Assembly (NCBI GenBank): GCA_964537075.1
Contig: CAZIBB010000027.1
Coordinates: forward strand, 1-12,507
From: CAYTED01 sp964537075
GTDB lineage: Bacteria > Patescibacteriota > Minisyncoccia > Moranbacterales > UBA1568
Direction of reading: 5' to 3'
Length of the DNA: 12,507 bases
The position numbers were made by a program, and so were the translations under genes. The notes below the pieces were generated by a model. That model searched no databases. It was not told where the DNA came from and was given only the letters and a program-made list of their open reading frames with translations. Below, piece by piece: positions 5,111-12,330 of this stretch. Every line of letters begins with the position of its first letter. Positions within the stretch are counted from its first letter, which is position 1.

Positions 5111-6412
5111 CTAGTTAAAGAGGCTTTTATAATTCTTGGACCAATACACGATTCCTTCGTAATAATTTTTATTAAAGCCTCCAAGGTAGCTTATGGAAGC
5201 ACTTCTGATGACAGTAGTCTTATCAGATGTCGCACCCGCTTTCTTTAGTTTGAGTGCCATCGCCATCACGCCATCAGTCAGGTTCCAAGGATCTGGTTTT
5301 CCATGTCCGGTATTCGATCGTATTTGTGATTCGTATCCTCTCCATACATCGGACATAAACTGCGATACGCCCATCGCGCCACCCTGACCGATATATCCAC
5401 TTGGGCTACATGATACTTTTTTATCCTTACTATACCCGAGGCTGTCTGCTATATCGTAAAAGATAGATTGTCTTCTGTAGAGCAGATCTATGGATGCTTG
5501 CCATTTTTTATTTTTCTTCAAGAGCGATTTATACCGCGCCACCGCAACTCTCTCTACCTCCTTATAGGTGCACTGTCCCGTATTTGCACCGAGATTCGTC
5601 TCCTTCTTTAAAAATCCATATAAAACACCCTCCGGGACACCCGTGCGCTTGCTCGCAAATTCAACCGCTTCACGAATATCTTTCGCATTATAAGACTTTC
5701 CCGTCAAGCTCGCCAAATCGCCCTGCAATTCACTCAATTCTTTCTTCAATCGCTTGATGATCGTCGCCTGATCTTCGATATCTTCCTGTGTATCAACTTT
5801 GGCCACAATGAGGCTCTGCTTCTGTTTGCTTTTCTCCACTAAAAGCACTTCATGCTCCTCCTCCATAATCTCCAGCTTCCCCTTTTCACTCTCGACATTT
5901 TCCTTGTCCATACGAATATCTTGCACCGCTCCATCGAGACGCTCTCCGATAGGAAGGATTCCATCAGCCGCATAAAATGACCCCTCGAAATCCGTACGTC
6001 CAGCGAAGAAATATGCGAGAGTGGCATTGTCACCATATGAATACAGCTCACGCAGCATTTCCATCAGATATTTTTCTCGCTCTGCAATTTTCTGTTCCAA
6101 AAGCTGAATTTCCAGTATTTTTCGCTCGAGATTATTACGCGTCGTATTAATAGCCGTTTGCGTTGCCATAATAGCTTTTTCCGTGGCAGACAGATTCTGA
6201 TTGATACCCGTCAACTTGGAATTAAGCAGGGCTGCCTCTTTTTCCTCCTCTTTAAGCTTCTTTAATGTTTTGGCATATTTATCTTCAATTTCATCCACGC
6301 TACTCTCCGCATGAGTCATCAACGGCAAAAGACCCGTTCCGATAAGGGAAATAGTCAACAAAAAAACGAGTGGAAAATTCTTTCGGAATATCATATATCT
6401 ATTATACACCAT
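5111..6412 (-). CDS. Secreted coiled-coil protein with lytic transglycosylase-like domain
   Basis: A predicted exported peptidoglycan-cleaving enzyme. An N-terminal signal peptide (about residues 12-35) has a hydrophobic core and the cleavage-type ending THAES. Residues 38-120 and 165-238 are strongly heptad-like coiled coil, similar in layout to PcsB/EnvC-type wall-hydrolase regulators. Residues 245-430 resemble the MltB/SLT lysozyme-like fold: GVPEGVLYGFLKKETNLG with probable catalytic Glu271, then GGAMGVSQFMSDVW (344-357), DPWNLTDGVMAMALKL and ISYLGG. Two cysteines (281 and 335) could form a disulfide outside the cell. The longest frame starts at 6412, but a TATAAT box overlaps its first codons. 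The ATG at 6394, 6 nt after that box, gives a cleaner signal peptide and is preferred if the promoter is real. It follows the recA terminator. Whether it cuts glycan itself or activates another enzyme is unknown. Confidence 0.85.
   Translation of the reverse strand: MVYNRYMIFRKNFPLVFLLTISLIGTGLLPLMTHAESSVDEIEDKYAKTLKKLKEEEKEAALLNSKLTGINQNLSATEKAIMATQTAINTTRNNLERKILEIQLLEQKIAEREKYLMEMLRELYSYGDNATLAYFFAGRTDFEGSFYAADGILPIGERLDGAVQDIRMDKENVESEKGKLEIMEEEHEVLLVEKSKQKQSLIVAKVDTQEDIEDQATIIKRLKKELSELQGDLASLTGKSYNAKDIREAVEFASKRTGVPEGVLYGFLKKETNLGANTGQCTYKEVERVAVARYKSLLKKNKKWQASIDLLYRRQSIFYDIADSLGYSKDKKVSCSPSGYIGQGGAMGVSQFMSDVWRGYESQIRSNTGHGKPDPWNLTDGVMAMALKLKKAGATSDKTTVIRSASISYLGGFNKNYYEGIVYWSKNYKSLFN
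6401..6406 (-). promoter_or_regulatory. Candidate -10 box for a leaderless lytic transglycosylase mRNA
   Basis: TATAAT on the minus strand followed by AGATAT and then ATG at 6394. Initiation 7 nt after the box would fall on the A of that ATG. No clear -35 is seen. The box lies inside the first codons of the longer frame, so both cannot be used by the same transcript. Confidence 0.55.
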
Positions 6413-6455
6413 AAGAAGAATCCAAGACTTTTAAACTGAGAATCTAGGCCCTCGA

Positions 6456-6494
6456 AAAAGCAAAAACAGCGGTTTCACCGCTGTTTTTGCTTTT
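6456..6494. terminator. Strong 17-bp terminator after recA
   Basis: Arms 6456-6472 and 6478-6494 pair perfectly (17 bp, core CAAAAACAGCGG) around a 5-nt loop. On the minus strand the second arm ends in a T run, and on the plus strand it runs into a longer T-rich tract, so it can act in both directions. It lies 33 nt after the recA stop codon. Confidence 0.88.
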
Positions 6495-6527
6495 CTTTTT
6501 TAACTCTCAGTTCTCCACCATTACTCA

Positions 6528-7565
6528 TTACGCCTCTGCTCGGACTTTTTTCCAAACTTCCTTTTCAATCTCTTTCGCGAGTTTGCTGTTCTCTTTCAGA
6601 AAGTCCTTGGCACTTTCACGACCGGCGCCGAGCTTCATGTCGCCATAGTGAATAGAATTTCCGGATTTCTTCAATACCTCAAATTTGATACCCGTATCAA
6701 TCAAGTCTCCTTCGAATGAGATCCCCTGGTTGTACATAATATCGAATTCCGTATGACGGAATGGCGGAGCCACCTTGTTCTTCACCACTTTCACATTGAT
6801 GCGATTTCCCACCACTTCCTCGTTTTTCTTGATCTGAGCCGCGCGACGAATCTCGATCCGTACGGAGGAGTAGAACTTCAGTGCATTCCCACCTGTCGTC
6901 GTCTCAGGATTGCCGAACATCACCCCGATCTTCATACGGATTTGATTGATGAAAATCACGACCACATTCGACCGCGCGATGATAGCCGTCAGCTTTCGCA
7001 AGGCCTGCGACATGAGGCGCGCCTGGCGACCGACATGGTGATCGCCCATCTCACCCTCGATTTCCGCCCGTGGAACGAGCGCGGCGACGGAGTCGATGAC
7101 GATGACATCAACTGCATTGGAACGCACGAGTGTCTCCACGATATCGAGCGCCTGTTCGCCGGAATCCGGCTGAGAGATGAGGAGGTCATCAACATTGACA
7201 CCAATTTTCTTCGCATAGTCGGGATCCATCGCATGCTCGGCATCAACAAAGGCCGCTACGCCACCCATTTTCTGCGCATTGGCGATGATATGGAGCGTGA
7301 GCGTCGTCTTCCCTGATGATTCCGGCCCATAAATTTCCACCACGCGACCCCGAGGGACACCTCCAATTCCGAGAGCGAGATCGAGCGAAATCGAACCAGT
7401 AGGGATGGCTTCGATATCCACTCTCTTCACGTCGCCGAGCTTCATGATCATTCCCTCGCCGAATTTCTCACGGATCTCCTGCACCACAGCATCAACGCTT
7501 TTTCGCGATCCCTTGAATTCTTTTACTGACTCCTTCTCTGTCTTCACTATTTTTTCTTTTCCCAT
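6528..7565 (-). CDS. recA: Recombinase RecA
   Basis: ATP-dependent strand-exchange protein for homologous recombination and DNA repair. In species with LexA it also triggers the SOS response, but no lexA is visible here. At 345 residues it is of normal length. The Walker A motif is GPESSGKTT (80-88). The catalytic Glu110 lies in DAEHAMDP, Walker B is VIVIDS (154-159), and the L2 DNA-binding loop is FGNPETTTGGNALKFYSS (217-234). The N-terminal helix is preceded by a Lys/Glu-rich stretch of about 20 residues. The C-terminus is only mildly acidic, unlike the strongly acidic E. coli tail that restrains activity. It starts 70 nt after rodZ and may be co-transcribed with it, but a TATAAT box 17 nt before the ATG suggests a promoter of its own. 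No Shine-Dalgarno is seen. Confidence 0.98.
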   Translation of the reverse strand: MGKEKIVKTEKESVKEFKGSRKSVDAVVQEIREKFGEGMIMKLGDVKRVDIEAIPTGSISLDLALGIGGVPRGRVVEIYGPESSGKTTLTLHIIANAQKMGGVAAFVDAEHAMDPDYAKKIGVNVDDLLISQPDSGEQALDIVETLVRSNAVDVIVIDSVAALVPRAEIEGEMGDHHVGRQARLMSQALRKLTAIIARSNVVVIFINQIRMKIGVMFGNPETTTGGNALKFYSSVRIEIRRAAQIKKNEEVVGNRINVKVVKNKVAPPFRHTEFDIMYNQGISFEGDLIDTGIKFEVLKKSGNSIHYGDMKLGAGRESAKDFLKENSKLAKEIEKEVWKKVRAEA

Positions 7566-7582
7566 AAATCCATTCTTTTAAA

Positions 7583-7588
7583 ATTATA
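7583..7588 (-). promoter_or_regulatory. Candidate -10 box of recA
   Basis: TATAAT on the minus strand, 17 nt before the recA ATG, predicting a leader of about 10 nt. The -35 region is poor. A further TATAAT at 7635-7630 directly after the rodZ stop is a weaker alternative. No clear LexA-type operator was recognised. Confidence 0.45.
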
Positions 7589-7635
7589 TCGTGAATCCGT
7601 TTCAAAAACTTTTTCCACCAAGTCTCTCCATTATA

Positions 7636-8643
7636 CTACAGATTCGGAGCGAAAAACTCTTTTTCAGCCGGTACGGTATCGGAAGAAAGTGGTCTCGAGA
7701 TATCGTCGCCGATCCTGACCCATGTCAAAAATCCGTTGTCTGAACGAATTTTCACCTGCTTTATGCCCTTGAATGACAGCGGATTCTTTTCCTCCAAAAG
7801 ACCGCTATAAACAAGCGCACCATCTATTTCCACCGTCACGCGCACTCCCGACTGATTCTCTTGGGGGGAGTTCCGCATCGAAAGTTCGATCGGGAATTCC
7901 TTTTCTTTTCTTTCCGAATCCAATGGCATCATGTCGGACAAAGATTCGTCGTTTCCGGCGATATCCGCCTCAATCGAAAGAGTGATCCTCTTTTCCTTAT
8001 CAAACCGATTTTTCGCCGAAACGATGATCGTATTCTGTCCCGGATGCAATACAAGCTCCTCCTCAAAATTCCCATCAGCCGCCACAGGAATCGGAGCATC
8101 GTTCACCATCACGACCGCTCGGGCATCGGCCTTTCCAGACAAAGTAAGTTCCGCCTCGGTAACAGTCGAACCATTCACCGGTTGGCTCACCATGAGATAC
8201 GGATCCGACACAAAAGACTGGAACTCACGGTACAGATATGCCCCGATAATAAGGAGCACCAGCACGACGGCGCTCATGATGAGTTCCTTCGAAGTGATGA
8301 TGAGCGCCGATCCTTCGATCGGTATGCGCGGATTGATTCCGAAGACGATACGCTCTCGGCCAAGATTCTTATCGATATGCTGCTCCTTTTCATACAACTT
8401 GGTCAGCGTTTCTTCCGCTAATCCCAAATGTTTGGCATAACTCCGCAAATAGCCCCGCACATAGACATCTGCCGGCAATTTGTCATACCGGGCTGTTTCC
8501 AGATATTCAAGATACTTGACCGGAATCTTCGTCGCACGCGACACTTCGATAAAACTCATCCGATACTCACTTCGAAGCTTGCGGATCTTCTCCCCAAGGG
8601 TTATCGCCTCTACTTTTTTCCTCTTGAACCCGATGTCTTCCAT
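7636..8643 (-). CDS. rodZ: RodZ-like membrane protein (HTH, single TM, Ig-like domain)
   Basis: RodZ links the MreB cytoskeleton to the membrane and the wall-elongation machinery. Residues 14-85 form an Xre-type helix-turn-helix (LGEKIRKLRSEYRMSFIEVS, then KIPVKYLEYLE, then YVRGYLRSYAKHLGL), the MreB-binding part of the family. One membrane helix lies at about 121-138. Residues 150-226 look like an Ig-like or glucodextranase-B-type beta domain (SQPVNGSTVTEAELTLSG, PGQNTIIVSA). Residues 265-312 resemble the DUF4115 C-terminal domain of RodZ (VTVEIDGALVYSG, GFLTWVRIGDD). The Ig-like insert is an addition relative to E. coli RodZ. It lies between ftsK and recA; mreB is not in the window. The ATG at 8643 follows a good promoter by a few bases. 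Confidence 0.85.
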   Translation of the reverse strand: MEDIGFKRKKVEAITLGEKIRKLRSEYRMSFIEVSRATKIPVKYLEYLETARYDKLPADVYVRGYLRSYAKHLGLAEETLTKLYEKEQHIDKNLGRERIVFGINPRIPIEGSALIITSKELIMSAVVLVLLIIGAYLYREFQSFVSDPYLMVSQPVNGSTVTEAELTLSGKADARAVVMVNDAPIPVAADGNFEEELVLHPGQNTIIVSAKNRFDKEKRITLSIEADIAGNDESLSDMMPLDSERKEKEFPIELSMRNSPQENQSGVRVTVEIDGALVYSGLLEEKNPLSFKGIKQVKIRSDNGFLTWVRIGDDISRPLSSDTVPAEKEFFAPNL

Positions 8644-8651
8644 ATATAACG

Positions 8652-8680
8652 ACTTTAGAATCTATTTGCTGTCCCGTCAA
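8652..8680 (-). promoter_or_regulatory. Candidate sigma70-type promoter of rodZ
   Basis: TTGACG (8680-8675) and TAAAGT (8657-8652) are separated by 17 nt on the minus strand. The ATG follows the -10 box after 8 nt, so the transcript would be leaderless or have only 1-2 leader bases. Confidence 0.6.
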
Positions 8681-8685
8681 TTTTC

Positions 8686-8715
8686 CAACACAAAAACAGG
8701 ATGCGTACCTGTTTT
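8686..8715 (-). terminator. Probable terminator downstream of ftsK
   Basis: On the minus strand AAAACAGG (8715-8708) pairs with CCTGTTTT (8700-8693) across a 7-nt loop and is followed by a short T-rich stretch (TTTTTGTGTT counting from the stem). It lies between the long inverted repeat and the rodZ promoter, as expected for the end of the ftsK unit. Confidence 0.65.
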
Positions 8716-8738
8716 GTATGTTTGTTTTATTTTTCTCA

Positions 8739-8834
8739 GAAATACAATTTCATACATTTTGAGATCTCTCGCAGCGCAGAATCTTTTCCCGATTCGAGCA
8801 GGGAATGATCGAGAAGTGTATGAAATTGTATTTC
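8739..8834. repeat. 96-bp inverted repeat with 18-bp perfect ends, ftsK-rodZ spacer
   Basis: GAAATACAATTTCATACA at 8739-8756 is repeated exactly in reverse complement at 8817-8834. The pairing continues imperfectly inward to GATC on both sides. The interior is GC-richer and contains CGCAGCGCAGAATC and a CATTCCC piece, loosely like a degraded GTCAT-type arm. It starts 6 nt after the ftsK stop codon and lacks a T tract, so it is not a classical terminator. Confidence 0.7.
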
Positions 8835-8840
8835 ATCCCA

Positions 8841-11273
8841 CTACGACTGCCATTTATCCCGCGAGATCTGTTCCGCCATCGGATCATCACCGTACTGAGG
8901 TGCATTTCGCTCGCCATCCTTCCCGACGAGTATTTCTCGCGGCTTCGCCCCATTGCTTTGGCCGATGATGCCGTTTTGTTCGAGAAGCTCCATCATTCGT
9001 GCCGCACGAGAGTACCCGATACCAAGTCTCGTCTGAAGAAAGGTCGTCGCAGCGCGTCTCGTTTCGATGACCAATTGCTTGGCCTGTTCATACATCGGAT
9101 CGACATCTCCTTGCATTTCGCCTTCCGGTGCCGGTGCGAACACATCATTCGAAGCCGATTCGGCACCGAGAGAAAAATCTTCTCCGATGTCTTCCGCCCC
9201 CAATTCCTCTTTCTGTTTTTTCAAGAAATCAACGACCTTACGCACCTCTCCCTCGGAAACGAATACTCCCTGCAGACGACGCGGCTGCTGCATGCCCGGC
9301 ATCGTGAACAACATATCGCCGCTCCCCAGGAGTTTCTCAGCGCCGCCCGTATCGAGAATCGTTCGGGAATCAATTTGGCTTCGTACTGTAAAGGCCATAC
9401 GAGCCGGAACATTGGCTTTGATAAGCCCTGTAATGACGGTCACTTCCGGTCGCTGTGTCGCAAGGATGAGGTGGATACCGATTGCCCTTGACATCTGTGC
9501 GATACGCACGATGAGGCGTTCCACTTCCTTCCCATGCGAACTCATGAGATCGGCCATCTCATCCACCACGATCACGATATACGGGAGGTGAGGCATGTCT
9601 TCTTCCTCCAAACCACCCTCTTCTCTCGGAACGAGAAGCTTCTCTCCTCGCAAACGTTTTTCATAATAACTTTCAATGTCTCGCACTTTCGCTTGCTCGA
9701 GAATTTTATACCGCCTCTCCATTTCACCGACTGACCACTTGAGCGCATTGACCACGCGTGCATTGTCCATAATCACATTCCCCTTCAGGTGTGGAATACC
9801 ATTATAAAATGAGAGCTCGACACGCTTCGGATCGACGAGAATGAGCTTCAGATCTTCCGGTGAATTCTGATAGAGAAGAGAGAGGAGCATGGTGTTGATG
9901 CAGACGCTTTTCCCCGAGCCGGTCGAGCCGGCGACGAGCACGTGCGGCATCTTCGCGAGATTCGCCATCATGTATTTTCCCGAAACATCCTGACCGACCA
10001 CTATCAAGAGCGGCGCTTTTTTCTCGGCATATTCTTTGGAAAGGAATGCTTCACGCAAACGCACGAGCGCTTTTCCGGCATTCGGTACTTCGAATCCGAT
10101 AAGCGATTTCCCGGGAATCGGAGCCTCGATACGGATTGGGTGTTTGGCCAAGGCCAAGGAGATATCATTGGAGAGCGTCGTAATCTTTGAAAGCTTCACT
10201 CCGACAGCCGGTTTGAAGGAATACTGCGTCACGGCGGGGCCTACTTGCACCTCTCCCGGTTCAACTTCGATACCGAAATACTTGAGCGTATGCTGAATGG
10301 TATTCTTATTCTTCTCCACATCGCCACCCTGACCCTTGTCACCGCCTTTTTCCAAAAGGTCTATTGATGGAAGCTGCCATGCAAGAGTATTCGCACGACG
10401 TTTTTTCTGCGGTTTCTCCTCGAGCATATCATCTGAAGCGGCGCGTACCACATCATTCTCTTCATTATCAAAGGAAACCTTCGTGATACTTGAGAGAGTA
10501 TCTTCGTTTGGTTCGCCATCGATCGAGATACGGCTGATATTTTGTTCTTCAGCCGATTCCTCCGGTCGCATTCCTTCCGAAGAAGAAAAATCTTGCGACA
10601 AAGAAATTTCCTCCGTTTCAGGTCCAGGCGAAACTATACCTTCCACTGATACCTCGCCTTCATTCATATTGGCCGGCATCCCATCTGTCTTTTTTCTGGA
10701 AACCATGCTCCTGACATATTCGAAAGCATGATGGAGCGAGACATTGAAAGCGGCGATAAGGCCGGTAAGGAAAAGCATCAGAAGAATCACCGTGCCAGCT
10801 GTTTTTCCCGTGAATGTGATGAGGAGGGCGGAGAGACCGAAGCCAAGATATCCACCACCACGTCCGTCCAAGGCTGCCCGCAGAAGCGCCTCCTGCGTAT
10901 CACCGAGGTACAGATGAAAGAATCCGAGTATCGAGAGAAAGAGAAGAGCAAAGCCCAAAAGTTTCACCCAGTCCGAAAGAGTCGCCCTTCCCCGTTTCAT
11001 AAAAAATATCGCGAGCAAGACGAGGAGTGGTGGGACGATCCATTTTCCCCAACCAAAAAGCGCCCGCATCATACTGTCGAGAAAATATCCGAAAGATCCC
11101 GCCGCTTGGAAATACCCCATAGAAAAAAGAACGGCGAAAGCCACGCAAAAAATAGCCGCGATACTCCGTTTGGCATCGCCCTTCAGTGAGTGTTTCCGCT
11201 CTCCTTTCGGGGTGTCATCATTATCCGAGTTGTCTGATGTTTCCGGAGAAACATTTTTCTTTCGTCGTCCCAT
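8841..11273 (-). CDS. ftsK: DNA translocase FtsK/SpoIIIE
   Basis: Hexameric ATP-driven DNA pump at the division septum that clears chromosome termini. It has 810 residues, nearer SpoIIIE than E. coli FtsK. The N-terminus is charged. About four membrane helices follow (residues 39-61, 75-92, 101-122, and one or two within 140-176), then an acidic Ser/Glu-rich linker of about 120 residues (190-310). The motor domain shows VAGSTGSGKS (Walker A, Lys455), DPKRVELSFYNGIPHL, VIVVDEM (Walker B, Asp571-Glu572) and HLILATQRPEVTVITG. The C-terminal gamma winged helix (about 728-785; TTFLQTRLGIGYSRAARMME) is the part that reads orienting DNA sequences in characterised FtsK. The ATG at 11273 lies 7 nt after a TATAAT box. 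A terminator-like hairpin and a long inverted repeat follow the stop. Confidence 0.96.
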   Translation of the reverse strand: MGRRKKNVSPETSDNSDNDDTPKGERKHSLKGDAKRSIAAIFCVAFAVLFSMGYFQAAGSFGYFLDSMMRALFGWGKWIVPPLLVLLAIFFMKRGRATLSDWVKLLGFALLFLSILGFFHLYLGDTQEALLRAALDGRGGGYLGFGLSALLITFTGKTAGTVILLMLFLTGLIAAFNVSLHHAFEYVRSMVSRKKTDGMPANMNEGEVSVEGIVSPGPETEEISLSQDFSSSEGMRPEESAEEQNISRISIDGEPNEDTLSSITKVSFDNEENDVVRAASDDMLEEKPQKKRRANTLAWQLPSIDLLEKGGDKGQGGDVEKNKNTIQHTLKYFGIEVEPGEVQVGPAVTQYSFKPAVGVKLSKITTLSNDISLALAKHPIRIEAPIPGKSLIGFEVPNAGKALVRLREAFLSKEYAEKKAPLLIVVGQDVSGKYMMANLAKMPHVLVAGSTGSGKSVCINTMLLSLLYQNSPEDLKLILVDPKRVELSFYNGIPHLKGNVIMDNARVVNALKWSVGEMERRYKILEQAKVRDIESYYEKRLRGEKLLVPREEGGLEEEDMPHLPYIVIVVDEMADLMSSHGKEVERLIVRIAQMSRAIGIHLILATQRPEVTVITGLIKANVPARMAFTVRSQIDSRTILDTGGAEKLLGSGDMLFTMPGMQQPRRLQGVFVSEGEVRKVVDFLKKQKEELGAEDIGEDFSLGAESASNDVFAPAPEGEMQGDVDPMYEQAKQLVIETRRAATTFLQTRLGIGYSRAARMMELLEQNGIIGQSNGAKPREILVGKDGERNAPQYGDDPMAEQISRDKWQS

Positions 11274-11280
11274 AGAATCT

Positions 11281-11286
11281 ATTATA
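11281..11286 (-). promoter_or_regulatory. Candidate extended -10 box for a leaderless ftsK mRNA
   Basis: TGATATAAT on the minus strand fits an extended -10. Seven nucleotides (AGATTCT) separate it from the ATG at 11273. The string TATAATAGAT is shared with the -10 region of the lytic transglycosylase gene. Confidence 0.58.
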
Positions 11287-11494
11287 TCACGATGGAAAAA
11301 GAGGAGAAAGGAGCGTCAAAAAGAACACTAATGTGTGATACATGATTGAGGAATCCGAAAAAAAATCTCAAGAGCGATCACTCCGCTGAATGTGAATGTA
11401 TAGTTGAAGATTCGAGGTGTGAGGTGTATGGACGAAAAAAGGGAATGGGATGCTTTTTTGTCGTACCACTGAAGAGCCGGGATGCTGCGTGTCC

Positions 11495-12067
11495 TTAAAA
11501 ACGTATTCTCTCCCTCCGATCTCCTTCCTGTACGGTATTTTCAATCGGAAGCGAAAGAAAAAGCGAGAGGCGCTCAGCGAAAGCAAGTGCTTTGAAATAA
11601 TCATACAGGGCGAAACCACAGCCGGGGCAATTTTCCACCATGATAGAGTAACGAGGCGTTGACCCGGGAGCCGTCTTGGAGCTTCCTCTATTTTCGCTTT
11701 TCATGATGATTCGCCCCGTAGTCGGGAGCGGTATGGTTTCCCCAGTTGAGTAACCGAGAATATGCAAAGTATCGACGAACATGCCGGTCATCTTGTCGAA
11801 ACGCTTCTCGGAAATAGACACACCGAAGAGAAGCGCCACGAGAAAGAGCACCGGACAAAAAATAATTGCCGCGATGATGCTTCCCACGCTGGGAGAAATG
11901 ACTGCCAAAAACAGGAGTACGAGCGCGGGAAGACCAAATAACAGCCCGAAGATAATTTTTGGACCGCCGGGAATCGTCCGCACTGAAAATACTTGAGTGG
12001 TCTCCGTTATCGTGCTGAGATCGAGGCCAATATCACTCCGTACCAATTGCGAGAAAAGTTTATTCAT
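11495..12067 (-). CDS. Hypothetical membrane protein with two central helices
   Basis: 190 residues; I do not recognise the family. The N-terminal 35 residues are polar. Two strongly hydrophobic segments follow, at about 37-59 and 63-84, separated by a short SPSVG turn. The remaining 105 residues are soluble in character. They include a single Cys pair, CPGCG, in VENCPGCGFALYDYF (about 144-158), and a Lys/Arg/Glu-rich C-terminus. One CxxC pair alone does not make a zinc ribbon, though a dimer could share a site. The fold suggests a hairpin anchor with both ends on one side. It precedes ftsK by 221 nt on the same strand. A promoter-like sequence lies just before the ATG, and there is no Shine-Dalgarno. 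Its length and the hydrophobic pattern support a real gene. Confidence 0.7.
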   Translation of the reverse strand: MNKLFSQLVRSDIGLDLSTITETTQVFSVRTIPGGPKIIFGLLFGLPALVLLFLAVISPSVGSIIAAIIFCPVLFLVALLFGVSISEKRFDKMTGMFVDTLHILGYSTGETIPLPTTGRIIMKSENRGSSKTAPGSTPRYSIMVENCPGCGFALYDYFKALAFAERLSLFLSLPIENTVQEGDRRERIRF

Positions 12068-12074
12068 AAAAAAA

Positions 12075-12102
12075 TATTTACTGATAAATCATTTTCACTC
12101 AA
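12075..12102 (-). promoter_or_regulatory. Candidate promoter of the hypothetical membrane protein gene
   Basis: TTGAGT (12102-12097) and TAAATA (12080-12075) are separated by 16 nt on the minus strand, with 7 nt (all T) from the -10 to the ATG at 12067. The geometry again fits a leaderless mRNA. The AT-rich -10 is an imperfect match. Confidence 0.45.
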
Positions 12103-12191
12103 GAGATTGTTCACGAGTTTTCACTTTGTTGCCGTCACTCCTTCCAGAGGCGGGCAAGCGATCGGAAGAGTGCTCGCTTTTCGTCTTGATT

Positions 12192-12228
12192 GATATTGTG
12201 CGGGTATTCCTCACACCCGCACAATATC
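12192..12228. repeat. Perfect 14-bp stem-loop between two genes
   Basis: GATATTGTGCGGGT at 12192-12205 pairs with its exact reverse complement at 12215-12228 around a 9-nt loop. It lies 102 nt beyond the stop of the glycine-rich gene on the minus strand. Neither side has a T tract, so it is either an atypical terminator, an mRNA 3'-end stabiliser or a repeat element. The rest of 12103-12330 shows no gene. A second imperfect hairpin involving CACTCTTCC and GGAAGGAGTG lies near 12137-12174. Confidence 0.6.
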
Positions 12229-12330
12229 CGGACCCAGACAATTGAAAAAACAAAATCTCACCTAGATAAAGGTCTCTATATTTTCACATTAAAATAACCA
12301 TACTTTTTGTGGGGTGCCTAACACCAAATT

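Noticed and set aside
7630..7635. TATAAT directly after the rodZ stop as the main recA promoter
   Set aside because: No -35 partner was found, and the box at 7583-7588 has the same 17-nt distance to its ATG as the rpsF box. It is kept only as an alternative.
8805..9491. 228-codon open frame on the plus strand
   Set aside because: It lies almost wholly opposite the ftsK motor and gamma domains, which have clear motifs. Its translation is Arg/His/Ser-rich with no recognisable domain.
11355..11400. Terminator on the minus strand using the T8 tract near 11366-11359
   Set aside because: The preceding stem is only about 4 bp with one G-T pair, too weak to call.
12241..12290. Terminator after the glycine-rich gene (ACCT/AGGT plus T-rich stretch)
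   Set aside because: The stem is only 4 bp and the T-rich stretch is interrupted. The perfect stem at 12192-12228 is the better candidate structure, though it lacks T.
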